A stretch of DNA of 64,000 nt from Phaeodactylibacter sp. Lineage in GTDB: Bacteria; Bacteroidota; Bacteroidia; Chitinophagales; Saprospiraceae. Location of the stretch: contig NZ_JALEGS010000074.1 in NCBI RefSeq assembly GCF_022763345.1, positions 1-64,000 on the forward strand. Direction: 5' to 3'. A program made the translations under genes and the position numbers. This document shows positions 17,017-24,874 of this stretch, in pieces; positions within the stretch are counted from its first letter, which is position 1; every line of letters begins with the position of its first letter. The notes beneath the pieces were generated by a model. It saw nothing but the letters and a program-made list of their open reading frames with translations. It searched no databases and was not told the origin of the DNA.

Positions 17017-18303
17017 ATGGAAGTCCTTATTCTGGTCTTGTCCTTTCTGATTTTACTGGGCATTGGAGTTCCCATTGCCTGGAGTATTGGTATTTCCAGC
17101 CTGTTTACCATGCTGGTCAGCATACCGGCTATGCCAGCTTTCACGACTGTGGCCCAGCGCATGGCCACGGGGCTCGACAGCTTTGCGCTGCTGGCTATTC
17201 CGTTTTTCATCCTGGCCGGTCAGCTGATGAACCGGGGCGGAATTGCCCGAAGGCTGATTGATTTTGCCAAGACCCTGGTGGGCTCCCTGCCCGGGGGGCT
17301 GGCACATGTGAATATCATTGCCGCTATGCTCTTTGGGGCGATCTCCGGCTCGGCTGTAGCTGCGGCCTCTGCCATTGGTGGCTTTATGGGCAAGCGTATG
17401 GAGGACGAGGGTTATGACAAATCTTTTGGTGCAGCTGTTAACATCACTTCGGCAACCACGGGCATGACCATCCCGCCCAGTAATATCCTGATTGTTTATT
17501 CCCTGGCCAGCGGTGGGGCTTCGATTGCGGCCCTGTTTCTGGCAGGATACCTGCCGGGAATCCTCACCGGTCTGTTCCTGATGATTGTCGCTGGGGTCTG
17601 GTCCAAACGGAAAGGCTACCCCGTGGGCGAGCGCAGTCAACTGCGGGAAGTTGCCAGGGCTTTTCTGGATGCCCTGCCCAGTTTATTGCTGCTGATTATC
17701 GTGATCGGCGGGATTGTGGCAGGTATTTTTACAGCCACAGAGGCCTCCGCTGTAGCCGTGTTGTACTGCCTTGTCCTGGGCTTCTGGTACCAAGAGTTTA
17801 AGATCCGTGACATGCCAGGTATTTTACTGCACGCGGTCAGTACCACAGCTATTGTGATGCTGCTCATTGGTACGTCCATGAGCATGTCCTGGATTATGGC
17901 ATTTGAGAATATCCCTCAGCAGATTACCGCACTGCTGCTATCGGTGAGCGACAGCCCGGTGGTGATCCTTCTGATTATCAATTTGATCCTGCTGTTTGTG
18001 GGGGTGTTTATGGACATGACGCCAGCAGTGCTCATCTTCACGCCCATTTTTCTGCCGGTGGTACAGGAAATGGGTATGGATCCGGTCCACTTCGGGATCA
18101 TCATGGTACTGAACCTCTCCATTGGGCTGTGTACGCCTCCGGTGGGATCGGTATTGTTTGTGGGCGTCGGTGTAGCCGGCACAAGCATTCAGAAAGTCGT
18201 CAAGCCACTGCTGCCGCTATTTATTGCCATGATTGTTGCCCTGCTCATTGTCACCTATGTACCGGGGCTGTCCTTGTGGCTGCCGGGAGTATTTGGCTAC
18301 TAA
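17017..18303 (+). CDS. dctM: TRAP transporter large permease (DctM type)
   Basis: The 428-residue, about 12-helix transport subunit. Marks are GIGVPIAWSIG, LDSFALLAIPFFILAGQLMN, LPGGLAHVNI, the GAISGSAVAAASAIG reentrant region, TTGMTIPPSNILIVYS, and the second half motif FMDMTPAVLIFTPIFLPV. It completes a dctPQM set embedded in the hexuronate genes, 11 bp before uxaA. Confidence 0.95.
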   Translation: MEVLILVLSFLILLGIGVPIAWSIGISSLFTMLVSIPAMPAFTTVAQRMATGLDSFALLAIPFFILAGQLMNRGGIARRLIDFAKTLVGSLPGGLAHVNIIAAMLFGAISGSAVAAASAIGGFMGKRMEDEGYDKSFGAAVNITSATTGMTIPPSNILIVYSLASGGASIAALFLAGYLPGILTGLFLMIVAGVWSKRKGYPVGERSQLREVARAFLDALPSLLLLIIVIGGIVAGIFTATEASAVAVLYCLVLGFWYQEFKIRDMPGILLHAVSTTAIVMLLIGTSMSMSWIMAFENIPQQITALLLSVSDSPVVILLIINLILLFVGVFMDMTPAVLIFTPIFLPVVQEMGMDPVHFGIIMVLNLSIGLCTPPVGSVLFVGVGVAGTSIQKVVKPLLPLFIAMIVALLIVTYVPGLSLWLPGVFGY

Positions 18304-18314
18304 AAAAACCAGCA

Positions 18315-19967
18315 ATGCACGACCCATTTCTGATTATACATCCGAAAGATAATGTAGGCGTTGCCCTGCGTGATCTTGCTGAAGCACAACAACTGGATAC
18401 GCCCCGGGGTGTGGTAAAGCTGGCAGAACCCATTGCCGCCAAGCACAAATTCACCCTGCAGCCACTATCAGCCGCCGAAGCGGTATATATGTACGGTGTA
18501 CTTGTAGGGAAGGCTACCCGGGATATTCCTGCGGGTGGGAAAATCACAACGGAAAACCTGGTGCACGCTGCCGAAGCATTCACCATGGCGGAACGATCAG
18601 CCGATTGGGAAAAACCAGACATTTCCCGCTTTGAGGGGCGGACCTTCCGGGGATTCCACCGGGAAGACGGACGGGTCGGCACCCGTAATTTCTGGCTGGT
18701 CATTCCGCTGGTCTTTTGTGAAAACCGAAACATACAGGTCATACGGGAAGCTATGACGGCAGAACTGGGCTACGTAACGGAGCGTCAGTTTGCCGTAGAC
18801 ACCCGCCGCCTCGTGGAAGCCTACCGGTCGGGAGCAGATGAAGCCGCCCTCTTGCAGGAAGAAATCATCCGGGAAGGGGCTGCTCTGAAGGAAGACCGGG
18901 TGTTTCCGCAAGTGGATGGCATAAAGTTTTTGACCCATCAGGCAGGCTGTGGGGGCACAAGGGAAGATGCAACAGCACTCTGCCAGTTGCTGGCTGGCTA
19001 TATTGCCCATCCCAATGTAGCAGGCGCAACCGTGCTCAGTTTGGGCTGTCAGCATGCACAGGCCGCGCACCTCCGGGAAGCCCTGCAACGTATAGCGCCC
19101 AAATACAGCCGTCCACTCTTCATCTTGGAGCAACAGCAAAGTCAATCCGAACGGCACTTCATAGCCGAAGTCGTTAAGCAGACCTTCGTGGGCCTGATTC
19201 AGGCTGATAAGGCGCAACGGGAGCCTGCACCGTTAAGTAAACTCACCCTTGGGTTGGAATGCGGCGGCTCGGACGGCTTCTCTGGTATTTCTGCCAATCC
19301 GGCGCTGGGCCACGCTACGGATATCCTGGTGGCCATGGGCGGCACCGCTATTCTATCTGAATTTCCGGAACTGAACGGCGTGGAACAGGAACTGTTGAAC
19401 CGCTGCCGGGATGAGCAAACCGCGCAGAAGTTTTACGACCTTATGCAGACCTACGCCCGCCGGGCAGCGGAAGTGGGGTCCGGTTTTGATATGAACCCCT
19501 CACCGGGCAATATCCGGGACGGATTGATTACAGACGCGATCAAGTCCGCCGGGGCTGCGAAGAAAGGAGGCTCCTCACCGGTCACCGCTGTGCTCGACTA
19601 CACCGAGCAGGCCTTCACGCCTGGGCTAAACCTACTTTGTACACCTGGTAATGATGTGGAAAGCACGACCGGCCTGGCCGGCTCCGGAGCGAATATCATT
19701 GTATTTACCACCGGGCTGGGCACCCCCACCGGCAACCCCGTAGCGCCCACCCTCAAAATGTCTACAAATACGGCACTGGCCAGGCGAATGCCTGACCTGA
19801 TCGATATCGATGCGGGCACCATCATCACCGGTGAAGACAACCTGGTGTCAAAAGGCGAAGCCCTGCTGGAGCTCATCATCGAGGTAGCCAACGGGGAAAC
19901 AGACCCGAAAGCCATGCAGCTGCAACAGGACGACTTTATCCCCTGGAAGCGGGGCGTTTCATTGTAA
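18315..19967 (+). CDS. uxaA: Altronate dehydratase
   Basis: Converts D-altronate to KDG in galacturonate breakdown. The 550-residue protein has an N-terminal SAF domain (HPKDNVGVALRDL to GKITTENLV) and the UxaA catalytic part with REDGRVGTRNFWLVIP, LTHQAGCGG, LSLGCQHAQ, LGLECGGSDGFSGISANPALG, GNIRDGLITDAIKSAGAAKKGG, CTPGNDVESTTGLAGSGANI and PTGNPVAPTLKMSTN. The ATG at 18315 is chosen since upstream in-frame codons lie inside dctM. It ends 6 bp from the convergent arginine decarboxylase. Confidence 0.95.
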   Translation: MHDPFLIIHPKDNVGVALRDLAEAQQLDTPRGVVKLAEPIAAKHKFTLQPLSAAEAVYMYGVLVGKATRDIPAGGKITTENLVHAAEAFTMAERSADWEKPDISRFEGRTFRGFHREDGRVGTRNFWLVIPLVFCENRNIQVIREAMTAELGYVTERQFAVDTRRLVEAYRSGADEAALLQEEIIREGAALKEDRVFPQVDGIKFLTHQAGCGGTREDATALCQLLAGYIAHPNVAGATVLSLGCQHAQAAHLREALQRIAPKYSRPLFILEQQQSQSERHFIAEVVKQTFVGLIQADKAQREPAPLSKLTLGLECGGSDGFSGISANPALGHATDILVAMGGTAILSEFPELNGVEQELLNRCRDEQTAQKFYDLMQTYARRAAEVGSGFDMNPSPGNIRDGLITDAIKSAGAAKKGGSSPVTAVLDYTEQAFTPGLNLLCTPGNDVESTTGLAGSGANIIVFTTGLGTPTGNPVAPTLKMSTNTALARRMPDLIDIDAGTIITGEDNLVSKGEALLELIIEVANGETDPKAMQLQQDDFIPWKRGVSL

Positions 19968-19973
19968 ATTTCT

Positions 19974-21377
19974 CTAGTAGCCCAGGATTTTCAGCATAGC
20001 TTCCGGGCTTTGCTCCGCCTGATAGAGCTCGTCCACGAGATTCCCCTGATCGTCCTTGTACACCAAAATATGCTTGGGCGAAGGGATCAGGCAATGCTTG
20101 ATGCCACCGTACCCGCTGATCGAATCCTGATAGGCGCCGGTGTGGAAGAAGCCCAGGTAAAGCGGCTCCTCATCGGTGGAAGGGAAGGCCGGCAGGTAAA
20201 CCTGGCTTTCATGCACCTCAGAGTTGTAGTAGTCGGAATTGTCGCAGCTCAGCCCTCCGATGTTTACCCGTCGGTAGTCGTTGTACCATTTATTGATGGG
20301 CAGGAGGATGAACCGCTCGCTGATGCCCCAGGTATCGGGCAATGTGGTCATAAGGGAATTGTCGATCATGTACCACATCTCGGAATCGTTCTGTAGCTTT
20401 TGGCCGAGGACAGAGAAGATGGTCGCGCCGCTCTCCCCTACCGTGTACTTGCCAAATTCGGTGAAAATATCCGGCTCCGGAATTTCCTCTTCCTCACAGG
20501 CCTGCGAAATGAGGCCTACGATTTCCTTGACCATGTATTTGTAGTCGAACTCAAAGCCCAGAGAATTGCGGATAGGCATTCCCCCACCGATATTGATGGC
20601 CTTAAGGTCCTGACTGTTGCGCTTCAGCTCGCAGTACAATTTGATGGCTTTCTTCAGTTCGCCCCAGTAGTAGAGGGAGTCCTTGATACCCGTGTCCACA
20701 AAAAAGTGGAGCATTTTGAGCTGGAACTTATCGTTGTTCTTAACACGCTCCTCAAAAAAGCGCAGGACATCCGCGTGCCGGATGCCGAGGCGGGAGGTAT
20801 AAAACTCAAAGTTGGGCTCCTCTTCTGTAGCCACGCGCAAGCCAATTTTGCAGACTCCTTTCACGTGCTGCTCGTAGAAGTCCAGCTCCGCCATATTATC
20901 GCAGACCGGAATGACATTCTCAAAGCCATCGTTGATAAGGGCAGCGATGCGCTCGAGATAGCCCCGGGTTTTAAAGCCGTTGCAAACGATAATGGTTTCC
21001 TTCTGCAGCCGGCCCCGCTTGTGCAGGCGGCGGATGAGGTCAATATCGAATGCCGAGGAGGTTTCTATCTCCACGCCATGCCGCAACACCTCATTGAGCA
21101 CATGGCTGAAGTGGCTGCTTTTGGTGCAGTAGCAGTAGTGGTACTTGCCACGGTAGCCCATTGCCTTCATAGCCCGGGTAAACATATTCCGGGCTTTTTT
21201 GATCTGCGAACCAATTTTGGGCAGATACGTCAGCTTAAGGGGAGTGCCGTATTTCTGAATGAGGTAACGAAGCGGGACCCCGTTGAACAACAGGTTGCCA
21301 TCTTCCAGATCAAAGCCCTCCTGCGGGAAGTAGAAGGTCTGATCGATGAGGTCAAAGTATCGGTTGGTTGCAGCCAA
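19974..21377 (-). CDS. speA: Arginine decarboxylase, Bacteroidota type (alanine-racemase fold)
   Basis: PLP enzyme that makes agmatine from arginine for polyamine synthesis. The 467-residue protein has the fold-III barrel with the PLP lysine at about 86 (YHYCYCTKSSHF), FFVDTGIKD, INIGGGMPIRN and the C-terminal region with CDNSDYYN and FFHTGAYQDSISGYGG, where the conserved Cys-Asp and Tyr would form the active site. It is shorter than E. coli SpeA, as usual in Bacteroidota. It stands alone, 15 kb from the polyamine locus at 4-8 kb, but could feed it. A -7 box lies 38 bp upstream. Confidence 0.88.
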   Translation of the reverse strand: MAATNRYFDLIDQTFYFPQEGFDLEDGNLLFNGVPLRYLIQKYGTPLKLTYLPKIGSQIKKARNMFTRAMKAMGYRGKYHYCYCTKSSHFSHVLNEVLRHGVEIETSSAFDIDLIRRLHKRGRLQKETIIVCNGFKTRGYLERIAALINDGFENVIPVCDNMAELDFYEQHVKGVCKIGLRVATEEEPNFEFYTSRLGIRHADVLRFFEERVKNNDKFQLKMLHFFVDTGIKDSLYYWGELKKAIKLYCELKRNSQDLKAINIGGGMPIRNSLGFEFDYKYMVKEIVGLISQACEEEEIPEPDIFTEFGKYTVGESGATIFSVLGQKLQNDSEMWYMIDNSLMTTLPDTWGISERFILLPINKWYNDYRRVNIGGLSCDNSDYYNSEVHESQVYLPAFPSTDEEPLYLGFFHTGAYQDSISGYGGIKHCLIPSPKHILVYKDDQGNLVDELYQAEQSPEAMLKILGY

Positions 21378-21414
21378 TGCTTCTGGTTTAATGATAATTG
21401 GACAAAAAACAGCG

Positions 21415-21422
21415 CAAAATTA
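21415..21422 (-). promoter_or_regulatory. -7 box of the arginine decarboxylase promoter
   Basis: On the minus strand TAATTTTG fits TAnnTTTG fully and lies 38 bases before the start codon. No good -33 TTTG is seen at the expected distance. Confidence 0.4.
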
Positions 21423-21529
21423 GTCGACTTACGCCAATATGGAAGCGCGAAAGCCTATTAATTGTTTTCAAAGCCAAACTAATATTCGGAGATTGGGCAG
21501 GGCGCTCCGGAAAGTTGCCCGAAAAATAA

Positions 21530-21537
21530 TACTTTTG
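21530..21537 (+). promoter_or_regulatory. -7 box of the MazG-like gene
   Basis: TACTTTTG fits TAnnTTTG fully and ends 16 bases before the start codon at 21554. The -33 region is weak. Confidence 0.4.
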
Positions 21538-21553
21538 GGCAAAATCAGACGAT

Positions 21554-22024
21554 ATGGACCACCCAGATGCACTTCGGCAAGTTGCTGCCTTCCACCGTAC
21601 TTTTAAGCACCCCATAGAGCCGGCGCCCACCATTCCGGATGAAACCCGCTGCAAGCTCCGGGTCAGTCTGCTGGCAGAAGAAGTAAAGGAGCTGGAGCAG
21701 GCTATTGCCGACCGCGATCTTACGGAAATCGCCGATGCGCTTTGTGACATTCAGTACGTGCTTTCGGGAGCCATCCTGGAATTTGGGCTGGCGGATAAGT
21801 TCAAAGCCCTGTTTGAGGAGGTGCAGCGTTCAAATATGAGCAAGGCCTGCAGCACCCGGGAGGAAGCGGAGCAGACGATGGCCTACTATAAAACCGAGCG
21901 TGGCTTCGACAGCTATGTCGTGGAGGAGGACGGGCGCTTTCTGGTCTACCGGAAGGAAGACAACAAGACCCTGAAGTCCGTTGCCTACTCTCCTGCCGAC
22001 CTGCAAGCGATACTAAAACCTTAA
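21554..22024 (+). CDS. MazG-like nucleoside triphosphate pyrophosphohydrolase
   Basis: The 156-residue protein has the all-alpha NTP pyrophosphatase signature: LLAEEVKELEQAI (metal-binding EExxE) and EIADALCDIQYVL (ExxDxxxD). The C-terminal 60 residues (AYYKTERGFDSYVVEEDGRF) resemble those of Bacteroidota proteins annotated as phosphoribosyl-ATP-pyrophosphohydrolase-like. Likely cleaves a nucleotide or related metabolite to the monophosphate and pyrophosphate; the substrate is not known. It shares the TTAA stop overlap with the convergent receiver gene. Confidence 0.85.
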   Translation: MDHPDALRQVAAFHRTFKHPIEPAPTIPDETRCKLRVSLLAEEVKELEQAIADRDLTEIADALCDIQYVLSGAILEFGLADKFKALFEEVQRSNMSKACSTREEAEQTMAYYKTERGFDSYVVEEDGRFLVYRKEDNKTLKSVAYSPADLQAILKP

Positions 22025-22377
22025 ACTTTGTCTACCCAGCTCAGCAGGTCCTTCATATCAAAAGGCTTAGTCAGGTAAGCGACTGCCCCGAGGGTTTGCC
22101 CTCTGGCGACATCCGCTTTCTGAGCCGCTGCAGACAGGAAGATAAAGGGAATGTCTTTAAGCGCCTTGTCCTGATTGGCGCGTTCTTTAATTTCGAATCC
22201 GTTCAGTAACGGCATTTTCACATCGCAGATGACGAGGTCCGGCTGTTCCGCCTGCAGGAAAGCCCAGCCCTCCTGCCCGTTGGTTGCCACTACTACATCA
22301 TGACCGCTTAGTTCCAGGTACTCGGTAAGGTTTTCCCGGATCGTAGGCGTGTCTTCTACCAGCAATATTTTCTTCAT
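22021..22377 (-). CDS. Single-domain response regulator (CheY-like)
   Basis: The 118-residue receiver domain has the acidic pair in LVEDTP, the phospho-acceptor Asp52 in DLVICDVKMP, a Ser in FLSAA, and the conserved Lys in AYLTKPFD. There is no output domain, so it acts through partner binding or phosphorelay. The nearby divergent FixL-like kinase at 22907 is a plausible partner. It lies 47 bp downstream of the thioredoxin-fold gene on the same strand. Confidence 0.92.
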   Translation of the reverse strand: MKKILLVEDTPTIRENLTEYLELSGHDVVVATNGQEGWAFLQAEQPDLVICDVKMPLLNGFEIKERANQDKALKDIPFIFLSAAAQKADVARGQTLGAVAYLTKPFDMKDLLSWVDKV

Positions 22378-22424
22378 TGAACTCCTTTGTGGCCAAGTTG
22401 AAAAATGGAAGTGCCCCCCTGTAG

Positions 22425-22688
22425 CTAATGCTCACTGGGGCTGGCTAAAACGCTTAAAAAAAGGCGTCGAAGTTCTGCTCGTGTTGGATTGGTTTTGCCG
22501 TCAAAAAAGACCTTGCCGTTCACAATAATGGCAGGTATGGAACTGACGCCTGAGGCCAGGATCGTCTCTACGTCCATCACCTGTTCTATCGGAGCAGTCA
22601 GGTCCAGCTCCCGGACAACGTCTTCCAGCTGCCGGAAAAGCTGCCGGTGGCGACTATTGCCCAAGCCTAGTACTAATATCTTATTCAT
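22425..22688 (-). CDS. Thioredoxin-fold small protein lacking the CxxC motif
   Basis: The 87-residue protein fits the small thioredoxin-3 family (redox-active disulfide protein 2). It has the opening strand NKILVLGLG, the cis-Pro loop VSSIPAIIVNGKVFFDG and the C-terminal TRAELRRLF helix. At the active site, where family members carry GCxxC, this protein reads GNSRHRQ, and no cysteine occurs anywhere in it. It therefore cannot act by disulfide exchange. It may bind a partner or ligand. It is divergent from the PAS kinase. Confidence 0.8.
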   Translation of the reverse strand: MNKILVLGLGNSRHRQLFRQLEDVVRELDLTAPIEQVMDVETILASGVSSIPAIIVNGKVFFDGKTNPTRAELRRLFLSVLASPSEH

Positions 22689-22739
22689 GCTCCTTCGGTT
22701 TTTAATCTGGCAGCAAGGTGCACAAAAAGGCCGTACGGT

Positions 22740-22756
22740 ACTTATGACATAAGTCA
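22740..22756. promoter_or_regulatory. Overlapping palindromes in the divergent promoter region
   Basis: ACTTATGACATAAGT (22740-22754) is a 7-bp inverted repeat around a central base, and TGACATAAGTCA (22745-22756) has perfect TGAC/GTCA half-sites. The form TGACnnnnGTCA resembles Crp/Fnr-type sites. It lies 57 bp before the thioredoxin-fold start and 150 bp before the kinase start. Confidence 0.3.
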
Positions 22757-22906
22757 GGTAGGTATTTGAATTATATCAGCCTGCCCCCTTCGGCAAGCTT
22801 GATTCCGGACACTGCCATTAATAACAGTTTCTGATATAAAGTGCTCCGGTATTGGCTTTTTACCCACAGGCGTTTATATTTACGCACCGGTAACGTTTAA
22901 GCAGAA

Positions 22907-24874
22907 ATGTCAGATACACCCAACCATAGTCAACCATCACATCGAACGCCGCTTCTCTTTGAGCGCTTTATGAGCCAGCAAATAAGCGGTTTGGCTACCG
23001 TCCGCCCGGATGGGCTTATCCTTGGCGTAGATGCCTCTGCTGCCCGTATCCTTGGTGTAGATGCCCAATCCGTGAAAGGCAAAAATATCCGTGATTTCAT
23101 ACCTGTCCTTGAGATACCCGAGACGTTCTCTGCGCAAGAACAGCATGGCCTAACGACCATTGAGCACGAAGAATATGCCCATACCGTAGCCTATACCCTC
23201 AGGGGGGGATGGGAAAAGGAGCAGAGCCTTTATTTTTTAGTCCTCCACCTCCGTGACTCTATAACCAAAGGGCTGGAGCTCTACCGTCATATGTTTGAGT
23301 GGATCCCTACTGGCCTCGTGGTTTATAACCTCGATCAGCAAATGCCGCTCACCTGTAATCAGCGGCTGCTCGACCTGATAAATGTGCCTACAGAAGCGGA
23401 AGTACTCCATCCGGACAGCGTCTTGAGCCAAAAGCTTAAAACCCAGCTCTCCGGCATCCGATGGGACCAGGAACAATCCTTTCAGGTACACCTGACTACT
23501 CCGGATGGCCAACCGGTCTGCCTCAAAGCGACCACCAGTCTCATCCCCACTTTAGATGAAAGCATTATTTTAGTCCTCTTGCAGGATATCACCCAGCAAA
23601 ATGTAAATGCCCGCGCCTTAAAGGAGAGCCGCAACACCCTGGAAGCGATTATTGGCAATGCTGTGGACGGTATCATCATTATTGACCACCGGGGCCAGAT
23701 TCAAATGACTAATGAAGCCACAAGCCAGCTATTTGGATACCAGGCTGAGGAAATGCTTGGGCAAAACATAAGCATGCTCATGCCGGAGCCCCACCGTAGT
23801 GCCCACGATGGCTACCTCCAAAACTATATGGCTACTGGCGAAGGGCAAATTATTGGCGTGGGCCGGGAAGTACAGGGAAAACGCAAAAACGGCGAATTAT
23901 TCCCTTTCCGGCTTGGGGTCAGCCGCATTGAAACAGAGGTTGGGCTGCTGTTCACCGGCGTTATCCACGACCTGACCGAAGAACATAAGGCTAAAGAAGA
24001 AATCATCAATCTTAACCGGGAGCTGGAGCAAAAAGTCGAAGAACGAACGGAAAAGCTGACCGAGGTGGTCAACAAACTCCTTCAGTCCAACCTCAAACTG
24101 GAAGAGCAAATCAAGGAAAGGCGGGCCGCAGAGGAAGCCCTGAGGCAAAACGAGGAGGAACTGCGACAAGCACTCGAACGGGAAAAAGAACTGAGCGAAC
24201 TCAAATCGCGCTTCGTCTCTATGGCTTCACACGAATTCCGTACCCCCCTTACGACCATTGCTTCTTCCTCTGAACTGGTCAAGCTATACACGGATACTAC
24301 CCAACAGCCCAAACGCGAAAAACACCTGCGCCGCATTCAGTCTGCCGTGACTAACCTAACCGGCATCCTGGGCGATTTCCTCTCCCTGAGCAAACTGGAA
24401 GAGGGTAAAATCAGCAACGTGCCTTCTCCGGTCAGCCTGCCGGAATTGCTCGAAGAGTCCGTTGATGACGTGCATGTCCTTTTGAAAAAAGAACAAAGCG
24501 TGGTCCGGGACTTCGAGGACCTGGGCGAGAAGGTGATGATCGATAAAAAAATCCTCAAAAACATCATGCTCAACCTACTGTCGAATGCCATCAAATATTC
24601 CGATGCCGGCTCAACCGTATGGCTGACGGCCCGGCTTGAGCAAGGCACGCTCAAAGTTAAGGTGCGGGACGAGGGCATCGGCATCCCGGAGAGCGACCAA
24701 AAACACTTGTTCAGCCGCTTCTTCCGGGCCGATAATGCCGTCAATATCCAAGGCACCGGGCTGGGCCTGAATATCGTGCACCGCTACCTGGAGCTGCTGG
24801 GTGGCAGCATCGGTTTTGAAAGCGTAGAAGGCAAGGGCACTACTTTTTTCTTTGAAGTGCCCGTAGGCGATTAG
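22907..24874 (+). CDS. PAS histidine kinase with a FixL-like heme-binding PAS domain
   Basis: The 655-residue soluble kinase has two degenerate N-terminal PAS regions (about 15-115 and 125-230), a third PAS (245-365), a coiled coil (365-430), HisKA with phospho-acceptor His442 (MASHEFRTPL) and a HATPase domain with DKKILKNIMLNLLSNA, DEGIGIP and GTGLGLNIV. The third PAS is strikingly FixL-like: NAVDGIIIID, MLMPEPHRSAHDGYLQ, ATGEGQIIGVGREV. His300 and Arg320 match in motif and in their 20-residue spacing the proximal heme His200 and distal Arg220 of Bradyrhizobium FixL, predicting a heme-based oxygen sensor. It has no transmembrane helix. The likely partner is the nearby single-domain receiver. 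Its stop overlaps the convergent vWA gene by 4 bp. Confidence 0.88.
   Translation: MSDTPNHSQPSHRTPLLFERFMSQQISGLATVRPDGLILGVDASAARILGVDAQSVKGKNIRDFIPVLEIPETFSAQEQHGLTTIEHEEYAHTVAYTLRGGWEKEQSLYFLVLHLRDSITKGLELYRHMFEWIPTGLVVYNLDQQMPLTCNQRLLDLINVPTEAEVLHPDSVLSQKLKTQLSGIRWDQEQSFQVHLTTPDGQPVCLKATTSLIPTLDESIILVLLQDITQQNVNARALKESRNTLEAIIGNAVDGIIIIDHRGQIQMTNEATSQLFGYQAEEMLGQNISMLMPEPHRSAHDGYLQNYMATGEGQIIGVGREVQGKRKNGELFPFRLGVSRIETEVGLLFTGVIHDLTEEHKAKEEIINLNRELEQKVEERTEKLTEVVNKLLQSNLKLEEQIKERRAAEEALRQNEEELRQALEREKELSELKSRFVSMASHEFRTPLTTIASSSELVKLYTDTTQQPKREKHLRRIQSAVTNLTGILGDFLSLSKLEEGKISNVPSPVSLPELLEESVDDVHVLLKKEQSVVRDFEDLGEKVMIDKKILKNIMLNLLSNAIKYSDAGSTVWLTARLEQGTLKVKVRDEGIGIPESDQKHLFSRFFRADNAVNIQGTGLGLNIVHRYLELLGGSIGFESVEGKGTTFFFEVPVGD

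Noticed and set aside
20400..21461. A 353-codon plus-strand open frame opposite arginine decarboxylase
   Set aside because: Antisense shadow of a conserved enzyme, with no recognisable domain.
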